Source: Agrostemma githago (Eukaryota; Streptophyta; Magnoliopsida; Caryophyllales; Caryophyllaceae). From it: a DNA stretch of 64,000 nucleotides. Numbering within the stretch: the stretch's first letter is position 1; the number at the start of each line of letters is the position of its first letter. Below are positions 35,980 through 47,566 of this stretch, piece after piece. The DNA lies in the NCBI GenBank assembly GCA_958450325.1, contig OY288257.1, positions 4,979,873-5,043,872 of the forward strand, read 5' to 3'. The notes beneath the pieces are model-generated. The model did not search any database. It was not told the DNA's origin and was given only the letters and a program-made list of their open reading frames with translations. Made by a program: the position numbers and the translations under genes.

Positions 35980-37076
35980 TTAGGGTTTATCTAAAAGAGT
36001 ATGAACTGATGTGGATCGTGTCGTGTGGTTAGGAGCTTAGGGCCTTAGAGGATTGACGCTCGTTGTTATAAAGAAGTACTCGTAATAGAGAGATTGTTTT
36101 TCATTGTACGGAAAAAATTGTACTAACCTGTATTGAGAGTGGCGAATCTATGCTCAGTACCAATGACGTCTTTAAACATCTCATTTTCTACTCCACAAGC
36201 AGAAAGAGGTTGAAACTATGAGACTTAGTTTTAAAAAAAAATTGTGATTTATTTTAATTTATATACAAGCCATTTCCAATTTATTGCGCCTAAAAACGAA
36301 CCTTAATCCGAACTTTCCAGAGGCTCATATTGTTAATTAGTTTTCATTCCGAGCCAAGACGATAATTATTTTATTTTTTAACATCATTTTGAAACAATAT
36401 TCGTATAGAATATGGATAGATTTTCGTAGATAAATCTTTGGAATGACCGTTTGACACATAACATTAAAAGAAATTAATTACGTCCACGACATGCGAGACT
36501 TAACTCGCTACTGTTATAGAGAAACAATCCTGATTTTTTATTTTTTTTACTTTTTCTGGGAAAAAACTTGGTTTGATGTCAACTCTCACATCCTAGAGAT
36601 AGAAATGGGGTCGTCGTGCCTTGTACCGGCCCATCATGTCTGGAGGAAACAATGACACGATCCATGCATGAGAAAGTGAGTCTCGTATCGTGTCATGTCA
36701 TTTCAGTATTGAAAAAGGGCGGCCAAGCCACAACCCATAGCGTGTTGTGTCGTACTTGGATGTGTATAACTGATTCCTTAAATTTAAACTTATTCCTACA
36801 TTTTGGGCGTGACAAGACATGTCGTGCCTAGGCACGATATTTTTTTCTCAATCTGCGGCATGGACACGATCCACGGCCCATAGCGTGTCGCGTCATGCTG
36901 GGCATTGCCAAAGTGGACTTGTGTCTTAACACGTCATAGGTCATACCAACCGTGTCAATCCACCGGTCCACGTGGCAAGTACCACCTCGGTAGGATGGAT
37001 GTAGTGATCTACCAGTCAACCAGTGTAAAAACTACTAAAACCAAGAACCAACTCTATCCGTGTAGCAAGCCCAACA
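35980..37076. other. Intergenic region upstream of the dioxygenase gene
   Basis: No gene seen. Between about 36600 and 36950 the sequence becomes repetitive with many CGTG/CACG words; the block CCCATAGCGTGT occurs twice (near 36736 and 36878), and CGTGCCTAGGCACG near 36824 is a perfect palindrome. This looks like degenerate transposon sequence of unknown type close to the dioxygenase promoter. Confidence 0.5.
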
Positions 37077-39745
37077 ATGGAGGTCGCCGGAGAAATAGCA
37101 GTACGAGTCCAAACCTTATCGAATTCCAACATCCTTCCACCTCAATACATCCAACCACACCACCACCGCCCTTCCCCTTCCCCTTCCCCTTCCTCCACCG
37201 CCACAACAATCCCACTCATCGACCTCTCTCTCCCCTCCTCTGCCGCCGCAATCGCCGCCGCATGCCGCGACTGGGGCGCCTTCCACGTCGTCAACCACGG
37301 CGTTCCTGTCGACCTCCTCGACGAAATGAGGGCCGTCGGATCGTCTTTCTTCAACGATCTCGATGTCTCCGAGAAGTTGAAGTACGGTTGCGATGGTAGC
37401 TCTGCTGCTACCGAAGGTTATGGAAGTCGGATGTTGGTTAGCGAGAATGATGATGTTGTTTTGGATTGGAGAGATTATTTTGATCATCATACTTACCCGA
37501 TTTCCAGGCGTAATCCCGATCGCTGGCCTAATTATCCACCTAATTACAGGTTCTACCATTTGATCTAAATACCTTTCATATTCAATACTACTGTGGAAGG
37601 TCGGTAATTGAATTAGAAATATCGATACTGATATTTGGTACACAAGTATTGATGACTTGATCTTACTACTTAAGTCTACTATGAATATGAAAGTCGAAGG
37701 TAGGCAATCATATCCTTCGTAAACTTATGATGCCATGATTTGAACAAGAGAATTTCGTAGGGATTAGCAAAACGTTTGTCCCATCTAAGCAACCACATGG
37801 ATGATATTTGACTTGTTATACTCTTCTGAATGGAGGCCGATTCTGAAACGGAGGGAGGAGTTGTTTTACGGCTCTTTGCAGTGTTTTCTTTGATTATCAT
37901 TAAGGTGCATCTTAGTATTGCTGTTAATTATTTTGGAATATAGGGTTTGGTGTCGTTGATTATGTGAAATCATTGTGATTTCACAGTGCATTGGAGAAAT
38001 CTTATGCAACTTTTTTGCTTTGTTTGTGTAGTGAGTGGTGAATTGGTGATACTGAATACTAGTTTCATGTCATTGGTTTCCTTCTGTCTACTTCAACCCG
38101 CTTGTTAGAGTTAAATCGAGTGTCCTTGTTATTACAAGGTCCTTTGTCCGAAGGAAAGGAACAACGTAATGAGGGTCATTTTCAATTGAATTGTCAACTT
38201 TGGCATATTTGGCAGCTTGAAGGCTGATATATCTTTGGAGGAATGTGAATTTTAATGCGAAACTCAGAAGTCAATTTGTGATCTTCCCTATATGCTAGAT
38301 TGTGGTTCCTGATCAGTGGAAATGTAACCGAGCTATTGTTTGACAGACATCTTGTTTTTGGTTGGGGTGACAGTGTATTGATTGTTCGGTTTGCTTGTTA
38401 AACCTTTCTAAATTAAAGTTACGTGATGGAGCCTAGGAGGAGGTGCAATGGTTACTACTAGGTTGGTGTTCTATCCAAAAAAACTAACAAAAGAAGAGAG
38501 TGAATGCAAGAAAGAGTTGAGCGGTAGGAGTAAATATGTTTGTGTTGTGGTATGCGGCCTAAAAGATGGAGTGCACTGTAATTACAGTGAAATTATGACT
38601 GTTGTGAGACGGTGAAAGAATTTTTGACGCATGACGGGGTGTTTAAGGAAACAAAAAATATAATATGTAGTTGAATCTCTTATTTGGGATGAAGTTTTAT
38701 AAATGGACTCATGGCATGCATAGAGGCCATAAGTTTTCGCTTCATGCTTTTCAAAGTTACATATTATGGTGTGAAGATTGGTGAAGATTGACTTATACCT
38801 TATGTTTTAGCTTAACACTATGGTGTCCTAAGTCTCTCCGAGGGATAAGGTCCTGAAATATAGGCCAGTCAGCTCATAAAATGTTCATTTATGGATTATT
38901 CTGAATAAAACTTGTTTTTTGGCGCATGGTATGTGGTACTGACTTGCAAAAGTTTCTTGAACCAGGAAAGTGGTGGAAGAATACAGTGAACAGATGAACA
39001 AGGTTGCTCAAAAGCTGCTATCGTTGATTTCTGAAAGTCTAGGTCTGCAATCTTCATTCATTGAAAATGCAGTTGGAGAGTTCTACCAAAATATCACTAT
39101 CAGCTATTATCCACCTTGCCCCCAGCCCGAGCTTACCCTGGGTTTACAGTCGCATTCTGACATGGGTGCTATTACCCTACTTATCCAGGATGATGTTGGT
39201 GGGCTTGAAGTTTTGAAGGGTGGAGAGTGGGTGAATGTGCAGCCGTTATCTCATGCAATCGTTGTTATTTTAGCAGATCAAACAGAGGTACCAGCTTCCT
39301 CAAATACTCAGTACCTACTTTTTTTTCTCTTTCAGAAATTTACTTCTCGAACATTATGAAATGTACTCTCGTGAAATCATTCTTCGCTGCAAACGGAATG
39401 GTGCAACTTTTACTAATGCAGTAATACATGGCAAGTGTATGAGAATCTGTGAGTTTAGAATGTTGTTTCAAACTCTCATGTACAGAGTATAACTGGTTTT
39501 CACAGGTCATTACAAATGGAGAGTACACGAGTGCGATCCACCGGGCTGTAACCAATGCAAATCGAGCACGTTTGTCAGTGGCCACATTTCATGACCCTGC
39601 TAAAACCCGGAAAATTGCCCCGCTTCCGGAACTTGTCGAACAGTCTGCGCCAAAGTACCGTGAAGTCTTGTATGGAGAATTTGTTAAATCATGGTATACT
39701 AAAGGCCCTGAAGGGAAACGTAACCTGGATGCACTTCTACTCTAA
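37077..39745 (+). CDS. 2-oxoglutarate/Fe(II)-dependent dioxygenase (DOXC class)
   Basis: Cytosolic non-haem iron oxygenase of the plant DOXC superfamily, which acts in hormone and specialised metabolism. Three exons, 37077-37549, 38966-39287, 39506-39745: 1035 nt, 344 aa. ATG at 37077. The N-terminal domain has IPLIDLSLP near residues 46-54 and CRDWGAFHVVNHGVP. The catalytic domain has YYPPCPQPELTLGLQSHSD. Iron ligands are His221, Asp223 (HSD) and His277 (IHRAV); the 2-oxoglutarate-binding pair is Arg287/Ser289 (RLS). The length is typical (300-370 aa) and no lesion is seen. Intron 1 is 1.4 kb. Exon 1 is unusually GC-rich at its 5' end. The substrate cannot be read from the sequence: jasmonate oxidase, DMR6-like and flavonoid-type enzymes share this architecture. 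Confidence 0.92.
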
Positions 39746-40102
39746 CTTTGTCGTTACTGCTTCCTGAAATTAAGATAGCTTGAAAATTGTAGTCTGACAC
39801 TCTTAAGTTTGGAGTGCGTTCTCTAATTATATTGCATGTACCGTGCACATTGTTGCCAAAAAGGGAGTAAATATAGAATTACAGAGGTTTCTTTCGACAT
39901 ATACAAGTAATTGTTGGGTTCATTGTCTTTCAATAGCAATCTCTCGAGTTCAGACGACACTTACGGGCAGCTAGTGATTCAGAAGTATTATGACTTACTT
40001 TTGTAACTTATTGGCAGGGAAACCGCACTGTGGGCCTGTGGCTCCCTTTAAACACCGGAAAGGAAAAGTTAAACGAATTTTTTTAATAGATAATCGGAAA
40101 AT
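39746..40102. other. Convergent 3' ends of dioxygenase and PPR genes
   Basis: The dioxygenase (+) and PPR gene (-) converge here, so the 357 bp should contain both 3' UTRs. No other feature seen. Confidence 0.6.
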
Positions 40103-43100
40103 CTACACACAAACTGTTATAGGGGTTTCATTTAGTTGTATTGTACCAGTAATTGGTTCAAGGCCTACAAATTCAGCACAAGAATCCCTGAGATTTTGGT
40201 ATATGAGGTTTGGCAACTCAGAGTTACACATAGAAACGTTTATCTCACGTATTAAACGAATAACCGTTTCTTTATTTAAGTGATGTGCATTGTCCTGCAA
40301 CAACTTCGACCATGACTCCTTGGTGAAGGACTTCTGATGAGTTGAAGGATGAGCAGCAACACTTGATATCGCTGCCACAAGATCATCGTTTTCCATTTTC
40401 AGCCGGAACCTTTCTTTCACAAGCGCCGGAGGTGGAACACGCCTTGATTTCATCAACTGCCTCCATGTTGTTTCTACCACTTCGTCCTACAAAATCAATA
40501 AGCAACACGCGAATTCTTATTATCCAACCACATTGCCACAGCCCACAGCATATAAAAGCCCACTAAACAGAACCTGATTTTGAAATTTGAACAAAAGACC
40601 ACGAAAATTGCGTTGAAGAATTAGTTTATTGAGCATTTTTGCTTTATTCTACACAAAGAAAAGCTTATGTCGTTCACTGGTCATTAAAGGCATCCCAAAA
40701 ACACCCAAGCAAAAAATATGGCTTTCAAATTAAGTTCCGAATTGGTGGATTTTGCCAAGGGCAATGAGTCAATGACTACACAATACCCAATAACAAATAG
40801 AACTGCAGAAAATTAAATTGAAGTGGCGCAGTAGGTTAAATAGTTTCCGTACCTTGCCAGCCTTTGAAGCCTGCAAGACCATCCAAAGATGTCGTTTTGT
40901 ATTAAAGGAGTACCCATGGTGCAACATCTGACTATAAGCATATTCAAAGTCATCCCATCTATTCTCTTTCGCGCAAGCTTCAATCATCAGACGGAATGTA
41001 TGAATATCTGCCATAACACGGGAATTGTCTCTGCTCACTTGGTCTTCACTTTGCGTCATCTTTTGAAACAGTTCGTTTGCTTCAGTAAACATCCCGTGTC
41101 CAAGGTAGGCTTTCAACATCATGTTACAAGTCACTAGATTCGGAGAACAGTACTTCTGCATATGCTTAAAGATGAATATTCCATTCTCCACATTTCCTGA
41201 GTCGAAGCACGATTGCATCATACCAGTGTACGTCACCACCAACGGTTTACTAGCAACCTTGCATATCTTATCAATCTGTGTGTCGTGTATCCAACATCAG
41301 GCACACATTTTGCTATTTGAGAAGATGTATACCAACACCGCTTTTTTAGACGTAAAAATGAAATACGGAGTACGAAGTAATGCAATGAGAAGATTGAGGA
41401 CACAACAGTATAAGTTCCAAAGTGTAAATCAAGGAGTTTTAACAGTCTGATTTTACATACTTGCATCAACGCTTCTTCACACCTTCCAGCACTACAGAGA
41501 CAACGCGCAAGGTCATAATATAGACTGGCTGAACCAACAAGTCCTCGACTTTCCATTTCTTGAACGGCTTCTACAGCCTCCTCTGTCTTACCTTCCCGCC
41601 AAAGAGTATTAACAAGAACTATAAAGCGTTGAATGAAGCAAATTATCAGCTACACATCAAACAGATGTACTCTGAATAAAAAGTCAGATAAGTCCTTAGA
41701 GAATACCTTTATATGTTAGAGCATTTGGAGCAGAGGATGCCTGCATTTGCCTAAAGAATTCATGAACTAAGTCGTACTTTCCGCAAGCCAGCATAACCTG
41801 ATGGAACAGTTAGCCAATTGTGTTCATGTAGAAAGTCCTAAAGTCACAGAACACTCCACATAGAGATGTCAAAGGGACAGGCAAAGTCTGCTACCACACT
41901 CTACATAGAGATTCAGACCAGATCAAAGCACAATATCAAATAACATAAAAATCATAGATATTGGTTGAAAAGGGTGAAACTAAGCCTTTCCGATACAATA
42001 GGTTTATGCTAGAGATGCATACAGGAAGCTCATTCAAGAGAAGAGATGTTAAAATCTGTTCTCAATTTTCAAACCAGAACAAAGCACTAGTTCATTTTTT
42101 TGCCAAGAAACTGAATATTTTATGAACTGTTCTATAATGAGATTGATGGAAAAAAAGGTGCGACTGGTGGTCAAAAGTAAAGGGGCGTGAGTGTGTGATG
42201 TCAAGAGGCTGAAAGCACAATATCAAATAACATAAAAATTAAGGTCAAACCCTATAAATCTATAAAAATTGTTCCGCATTAACGAACTCAAATGCATACA
42301 ATTGTTCAAGGACTCAGAAGCCATAGACGAAAGGTCTTTACCTCCATAAGAAGTCCATATGTTGTGTTTGATGGCTGTTGATTAATTTCTGCCAATTTCT
42401 GCAAAACCCAATATGCCCCTTCCCATTCTTTCCTCTCCACACAAGCATTTAAGACCTAAACACAAAATTTAAACAAAATCATTCAAAATTTAAGATCAAA
42501 GTTTTCTTTCTGTTCCACATTTATTTTCCTTTTCCCTCCCACCTTTCAGTAGGAGTGAAAAAAAGGAGAACAGCTTTCAGTATCTTGAGCTTAGATTAAT
42601 AATATATGGAGTATATACATACTCCAAGATTCTAACTTGTTAGGGTTTTCCAGTGAAACGACGATGAGCAAAGCCCTTACAGCATTATAAACGACAAGGT
42701 CTGGTTCAAGTCGCGGATCCCAGTCTTCAAAATCTTCGATCTTAATGTTAGTTGGAATTGACCTCATGTTATCAATTACATCAAATAGTTCCTTCATATG
42801 GCCAGCTTGTCCAAGAGTAACAGCAATCGAATGATAAGCGACGATGTCAGGATAGGAGCTCCTGTGTCGCTGGATTTGAATGGAAATGTCAGTCATATTA
42901 AATACGATCCTACTGCGTGAATGGAAGGACATAATTTGAAGATAAACACTAAACGCTAATAGATAAAACAAACCATTACCTGCATAGCAGAGAACAGATT
43001 AAGTGCTTCAACGGGGCGTCGCGCCTTCCCAAGCACTCCAAGTGCAGCTGTGTAGACATATCTAGATTATAAACATGATTTAGAAATAGAAAAAGTGAAC

Positions 43101-45881
43101 TGCTAGGCATGTGATAATTTAATTTAATGGTTAGCATATGATCAATCCAGGTTGACTCGAACTAGAACAACGAGACATATTGTGTAGCCCAATGAAAAGT
43201 TGTGCTCAGTCTGTGCTGACGACTGTTTCAGTTCCAGATCCTCAATCAAAGTTAGTTGCAACAGTCGTTACCTAAAAATCAGGGGAGTTTAAGTGGTCAG
43301 GGACCAGGGCACAATGCTTATGCTATTGATGATCAATTTTCTTTTGCAGGCAAAGCAATCTTCGCTTTTAAAATTACGGTGAGGTAACAGGCTTCTTTAA
43401 GTGGGTAGTTTAAAAGCTATCCCGCTTAATGCAAAAGTTGACCTAGGCTCAACCTTTTTTTTTCAGATCTTCACTTCGATGTGAAAAATCACTCTTGGGA
43501 GTTAATTATCGTAAACACTATCTTGGGAGTTAAATATGGCAAAATACTGACCCTATTTTGCGAGACTTGTAGCGTTCTTGCATCTGAAGCCACTCGACAA
43601 CTTGCAGTACCATTCTCCAGTTCCCCAATTTACCCAATATCTGAATAATCCTCATAATGGAATGGTCAGAGAATTTGATCCTGGCACTTCGCATCGTCTT
43701 AGAAAACATCCACTCAGGCATTCTCACATCACCTTCATTCAAACTGTGAGAAAAATAAGCTCAAAATGCGATAACAAATCAAGAAAAATTACACCAGTGT
43801 GAAAAAACAAAAAACATATGATAGATAAGAAAATCCCATGTACCAACCATATTGCAAGCTTCTGTATCCTTTCCTCCATTTCCATTTGTGAAACTCGTGG
43901 ACTGTTGTGAGCATCACCGTTTAACTCTGACGGCTGGAAGACAAACTTTTCCATCTCTACGTCACTGTCATCAGACATATTATCCGTTGACATGCTTTTC
44001 TTCCAAACATGCGTACGGTTTCTAACAGCAGTCGTACCCATGTATAAATTTTTGCTTGAATAATCTTTTGATCGTTTAGAGTCCAAGCCATTGTTATTTG
44101 GCATTTCATCCATTGGCATGCTTTTCTTCCAAACACGCGTACTGCTTCTAACAGCAGTTGTATCTTTGTATAAATTTTTGTGTGAATAATCTATTGATCT
44201 TTTAGAGTCTAAGTCATAGCCATTAGACATTTCATCCAATGGCATGTTTTTCTTCCAAACATGCTTACTGCTTCTAACAGCAGTCAAATCCATGTATGAA
44301 TTTTCGCTTGAATAATCTTCTGATCTTTTAGACTTAATCGCCTTTTGGGAACTCACAGCAACTCTTTTCTGAAAGGTGCCGCCGGCTTGTGGCTTGGCAG
44401 CAACTACATTAGACCGTTCATACATGTCATCTTTCTCCTCAAAGTTCGAAACTTTAGACCTCTTCCACGTTCTGGATTCCTCCTGTTTCTGATTCTTTGG
44501 AGCACTTTTTTTAATAAATGTAACATCTTTAAGCTTCTTCCCGTCTCCGCCACCCTCTTTTTGATCTTTCGTCTTATCCCTATCAGCCCTTATGGACTCC
44601 ATTGCCTTTAAGTACTCGTCAAATGAAGACTTAAATTTAGCTTCCTCCTTTAGAAGCATGTTGCTGCCTGTCTGGGTTACTGAAAGTGAACTTGTTACGT
44701 AAGTGGGTCGTCTTGATACTGGAATCCATGCTTGCTGCTTCTTTTTCCTCACATTGAGAGCAACTCCAAAACCTGGTGTCTGGGGTTTAAATCAGATATT
44801 AAAATCTAGCATTAACATAACTAAGGCCAAACTAGAGCAATCAAAGAAAGTTTTGGGTAAGATCATTCATCATTAGCAGAACTTCGAAAGCTCGGCCCGA
44901 ACATTCTTTGAATCCTCGCCAAGACTTACCTCACCTTAATCGGAGGGGAAAAAATCATACATGGGAGTTGATCGATTACACAATTAAAGGTTCCAAGATG
45001 TGAAATTACACAATCATACAGAAACGGACACCAATTGTTTGATGGGTATATTACACATCAGGCCGCAGGTTCGATTTTCCTCTCATTATTTTATACTGTA
45101 TAATTTGGGGCTCTCATTGTGCCATCATTTCTCACATAGAAGAGCAACTATTGGACACCCAAATCAGTCCTTCTCACCTGAAGTATATCTTGTACTGAAT
45201 GAGAAACCACTAAAGAACTACTCGTATATGACATGTGTCATGCTCTCATTAAAATTATAGCGCGTAAATCTTTGGGCTAACCTAACCCTTCCGTCAATAT
45301 GAAGTACGAGTATATACTGAAATGTGACAATATATACTTATCAAATGATTATCAAATACATACAGACATAATTCGGTATCTCATCTCGCAAAACCATAGT
45401 CATGCATTTGCAGGGACCTAAAGCAATGGTATTATGATAAGAGAAACAATTTGGAAAATAGGAAGTATATGTCGAGAATGGTAGCTTCAAAAACTTTAGA
45501 AACCATTCAGTACAATTCGACATGACATGGGTGCTACAATTTGGAAAATAGCAAGTATAAGAACAACCCAAAATCTTCTTGGAAGAGACGATATCTCAAT
45601 AACTTATTGAGAACCGCTCTATGTACTATTCGTACCCACAACTTTGTTTTGTACCTGTTTTTATAGCAAGCTCAAAATTCATAAGAACAAAATTCTCAAA
45701 GAACAAAATGGATAAATTCATAAGACCTACTCTAAGAACAATTTAGAGTAGCTCTCAGGAGACCTACTCTAAGAACAAAATTCTCAAAGAAGATAAATTC
45801 ATAATGGATTGAAGAGGGGAAAAGAAAAGAGGGGGAAATTACCTGAAGCAATAAACACTTCGGCAAGTAAACACAACCCAT
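40103..45881 (-). CDS. DG1: PPR protein, DELAYED GREENING 1-like
   Basis: P-type pentatricopeptide repeat protein. The Arabidopsis counterpart DG1 is plastid-targeted and needed for early chloroplast development. Ten exons: 45843-45881, 43848-44779, 43552-43743, 42980-43061, 42681-42869, 42342-42455, 41707-41797, 41461-41618, 40853-41275, 40103-40486; total 2604 nt, 867 aa, phases consistent. The N-terminal ~320 residues are basic and hydrophilic with KKKQQAWIPVSRRPTYVTSS and three copies of a 42-aa repeat. PPR motifs follow: YVYTAALGVLGKARRPVEAL, YHSIAVTLGQAGHMKELFDV, VVYNAVLNAC, NALTYKVLVNTLWREGKTEE, VVTYTGMMQSCFDSGNVENG and NLVTCNMMLKAYLGHGMFTE. The start rests on a 13-codon first exon (MGCVYLPKCLLLQ) joined in phase to exon 2; another upstream start cannot be excluded. 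The short exon makes a plastid transit peptide hard to judge. The DG1 identity follows from overall resemblance around the PPR array. Confidence 0.87.
43955..44332 (-). repeat. Three tandem 126-bp repeats inside DG1-like exon 2
   Basis: Minus-strand units begin at 44332, 44206 and 44080, exactly 126 bp (42 codons) apart. Shared residues include SKRS.DYS, TAVR, VWKK.M and D.M. Unit 3 is the most diverged at its end. The phase is kept, so the protein remains open. Confidence 0.9.
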
Positions 45882-45980
45882 TGAATTGGATTTACACCTG
45901 CTTTAAAGTCTAATCAAAATAACCAAAGAAAACAAATTAGACTCACCAGAAATTAGTCAGACTGCTCACTCAATTTATTA

Positions 45981-46027
<47 letters not shown>

Positions 46028-47178
46028 GAATGTGAGAGGTCTTACGAAATGAAATGTAAAAGCAGTCAAATTAAAGGGATATTTTTGGAGTAATTTGGTG
46101 TAACTTCAGCAGAGGGAGATAGAGAGAAGAGCATCCTCAAAATGGAGGGTGAAGAAGAAGAAGAAGAAGAAGATTGATGATTATGACAGTCACTCAAAGA
46201 CTCACAGTGCGTTAAATTCGGAGATGCAACTGGACCGGACACTCCCCGGTTTAACGTAGAGCGGTTTTTTTTAGACGCGTATTAGTTGGTTAGCGGGTTC
46301 GGAATGGTTTTATTGGTTTCGATGAATTTTTGAAAACCTTAGTTTTTTCACATTGGGTTAGACGGGTGACTCATGAACAACTCTACGATTTTGTGATAAA
46401 CATCCAACATAAGGTCGTGCACTTAAAAATTGAAATACACTCGAATACGAAGTATTTAGAAATGAAACTATCTGAACTAGATTGGGACAAATTGAACTAA
46501 AATGAAGTTACTCCGTATGCCCTAGCTAGCACAATTGCAACGGAGCAATGCATTAGTCAACACATTTTCTTGATGGTGGCGACATGGAGTCTAAATGCGG
46601 CGGAGGCAAAGACCGAAATGGGCTGCTACGAAAGGTTGGCAAATGGTCTTAGAAGTTAGAAAGTGAGGTAAGACAATAGTAGATGCAATAAAAGATTGCA
46701 ATGTGTTGTTGATATTCTTTCATTTTGTTTTCGTTTCTTGAGTTGTGCGATTGAGTTGTTGTGGTGTCGTGTAAAGGTTGGGGGAAATATCCTTGCACAT
46801 TTTGTAGCTAGATTATGTTCCTCTATATGAGATCAAATGTATCTTACTAATTTCCCGGAGTGCCATTTTAACATTTAGGGCTTGCTTGGAATGAAGATAT
46901 AATACATAGAGCTTAAAATGAGAAGAAAATGAAGGTACGGGGTGGTTAGTGGCGGTGATTATGGTATAAAGAGGAGGTAAAAGAGGAACAATTACTCTCA
47001 TATGGAGATAATACATTACTCCCTTCTTCCCCTGAGTAATGCATTACCCTTATATGGGGTAATTATTATTGCTTCACTTTCCCTTTACACTATAAAACAC
47101 TATCACTATCTATCGCCTTCCTCCATTTTCTTCACATTTTTTACCCTCATCTCAAGCAAATCTTTAGGATATTTAATA
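45882..47178. other. Divergent promoter region between DG1-like and RUG3-like genes
   Basis: The two genes point away from each other, so this 1.3 kb holds both promoters. It contains a 35-base A run (45986-46020), a (GAA)n tract (about 46151-46173) that on the minus strand is a leader-like (TTC)n, one TACTCCGTA word (46509-46517) and a TACGAAGTA variant (46446-46454). No further gene seen. Confidence 0.6.
45986..46020. repeat. 35-base homopolymeric A run
   Basis: Uninterrupted A on the plus strand, about 105 bp upstream of the DG1-like start. No transposon is attached on its left side, so a retroposon tail cannot be shown. Confidence 0.9.
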
Positions 47179-47394
47179 CTTCCTCTATCCATTTTTAATC
47201 TTCCTACTTTCCTTTTTGGATTGTCTATCATTAAACTTCCTACTTACAATATTTCATTTTTTGGTTGATTTTTGTGGTTCATATCATTTTTGACCCCACA
47301 TTTTCTCTCAATTTTCATTTTTCACTACACACTACACTCCACCCTTCATTTTTGTACCTACTCCCCTATAAAGTTTAAATTTGGATGGAGGGAG
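47179..47394. mobile_element. Stowaway MITE (216 bp) in the RUG3-like promoter
   Basis: Left end CTTCCTCTATCCATTTTTAA (47179-47198) pairs with the right end TTTGGATGGAGGGAG (47380-47394). TA flanks both sides (47177-47178, 47395-47396). The left repeat is diverged. The right end lies 172 bp upstream of the RUG3-like ATG. Confidence 0.72.
47366..47373 (+). promoter_or_regulatory. Candidate TATA box for the RUG3-like gene
   Basis: CTATAAAG, about 195 bp upstream of the ATG at 47567, inside the right part of the Stowaway MITE. A second candidate (CTATAAAA near 47090) lies outside the MITE. Neither is proven. Confidence 0.3.
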
Positions 47395-47566
47395 TACAGT
47401 ATTATAAATTTACCATTCAATCAAAAGTTACACGATATGTCTTTTAATAGTGTTCTTTTGGATCGAAGATTTGAAGTAAAAAGAAAACTAAACCCCTCCA
47501 AAACCCCTCATTAGACTCGTTCGGTTGTCCCCCTCCTCGCTCGACACACAATCACACCTCCCAAAA

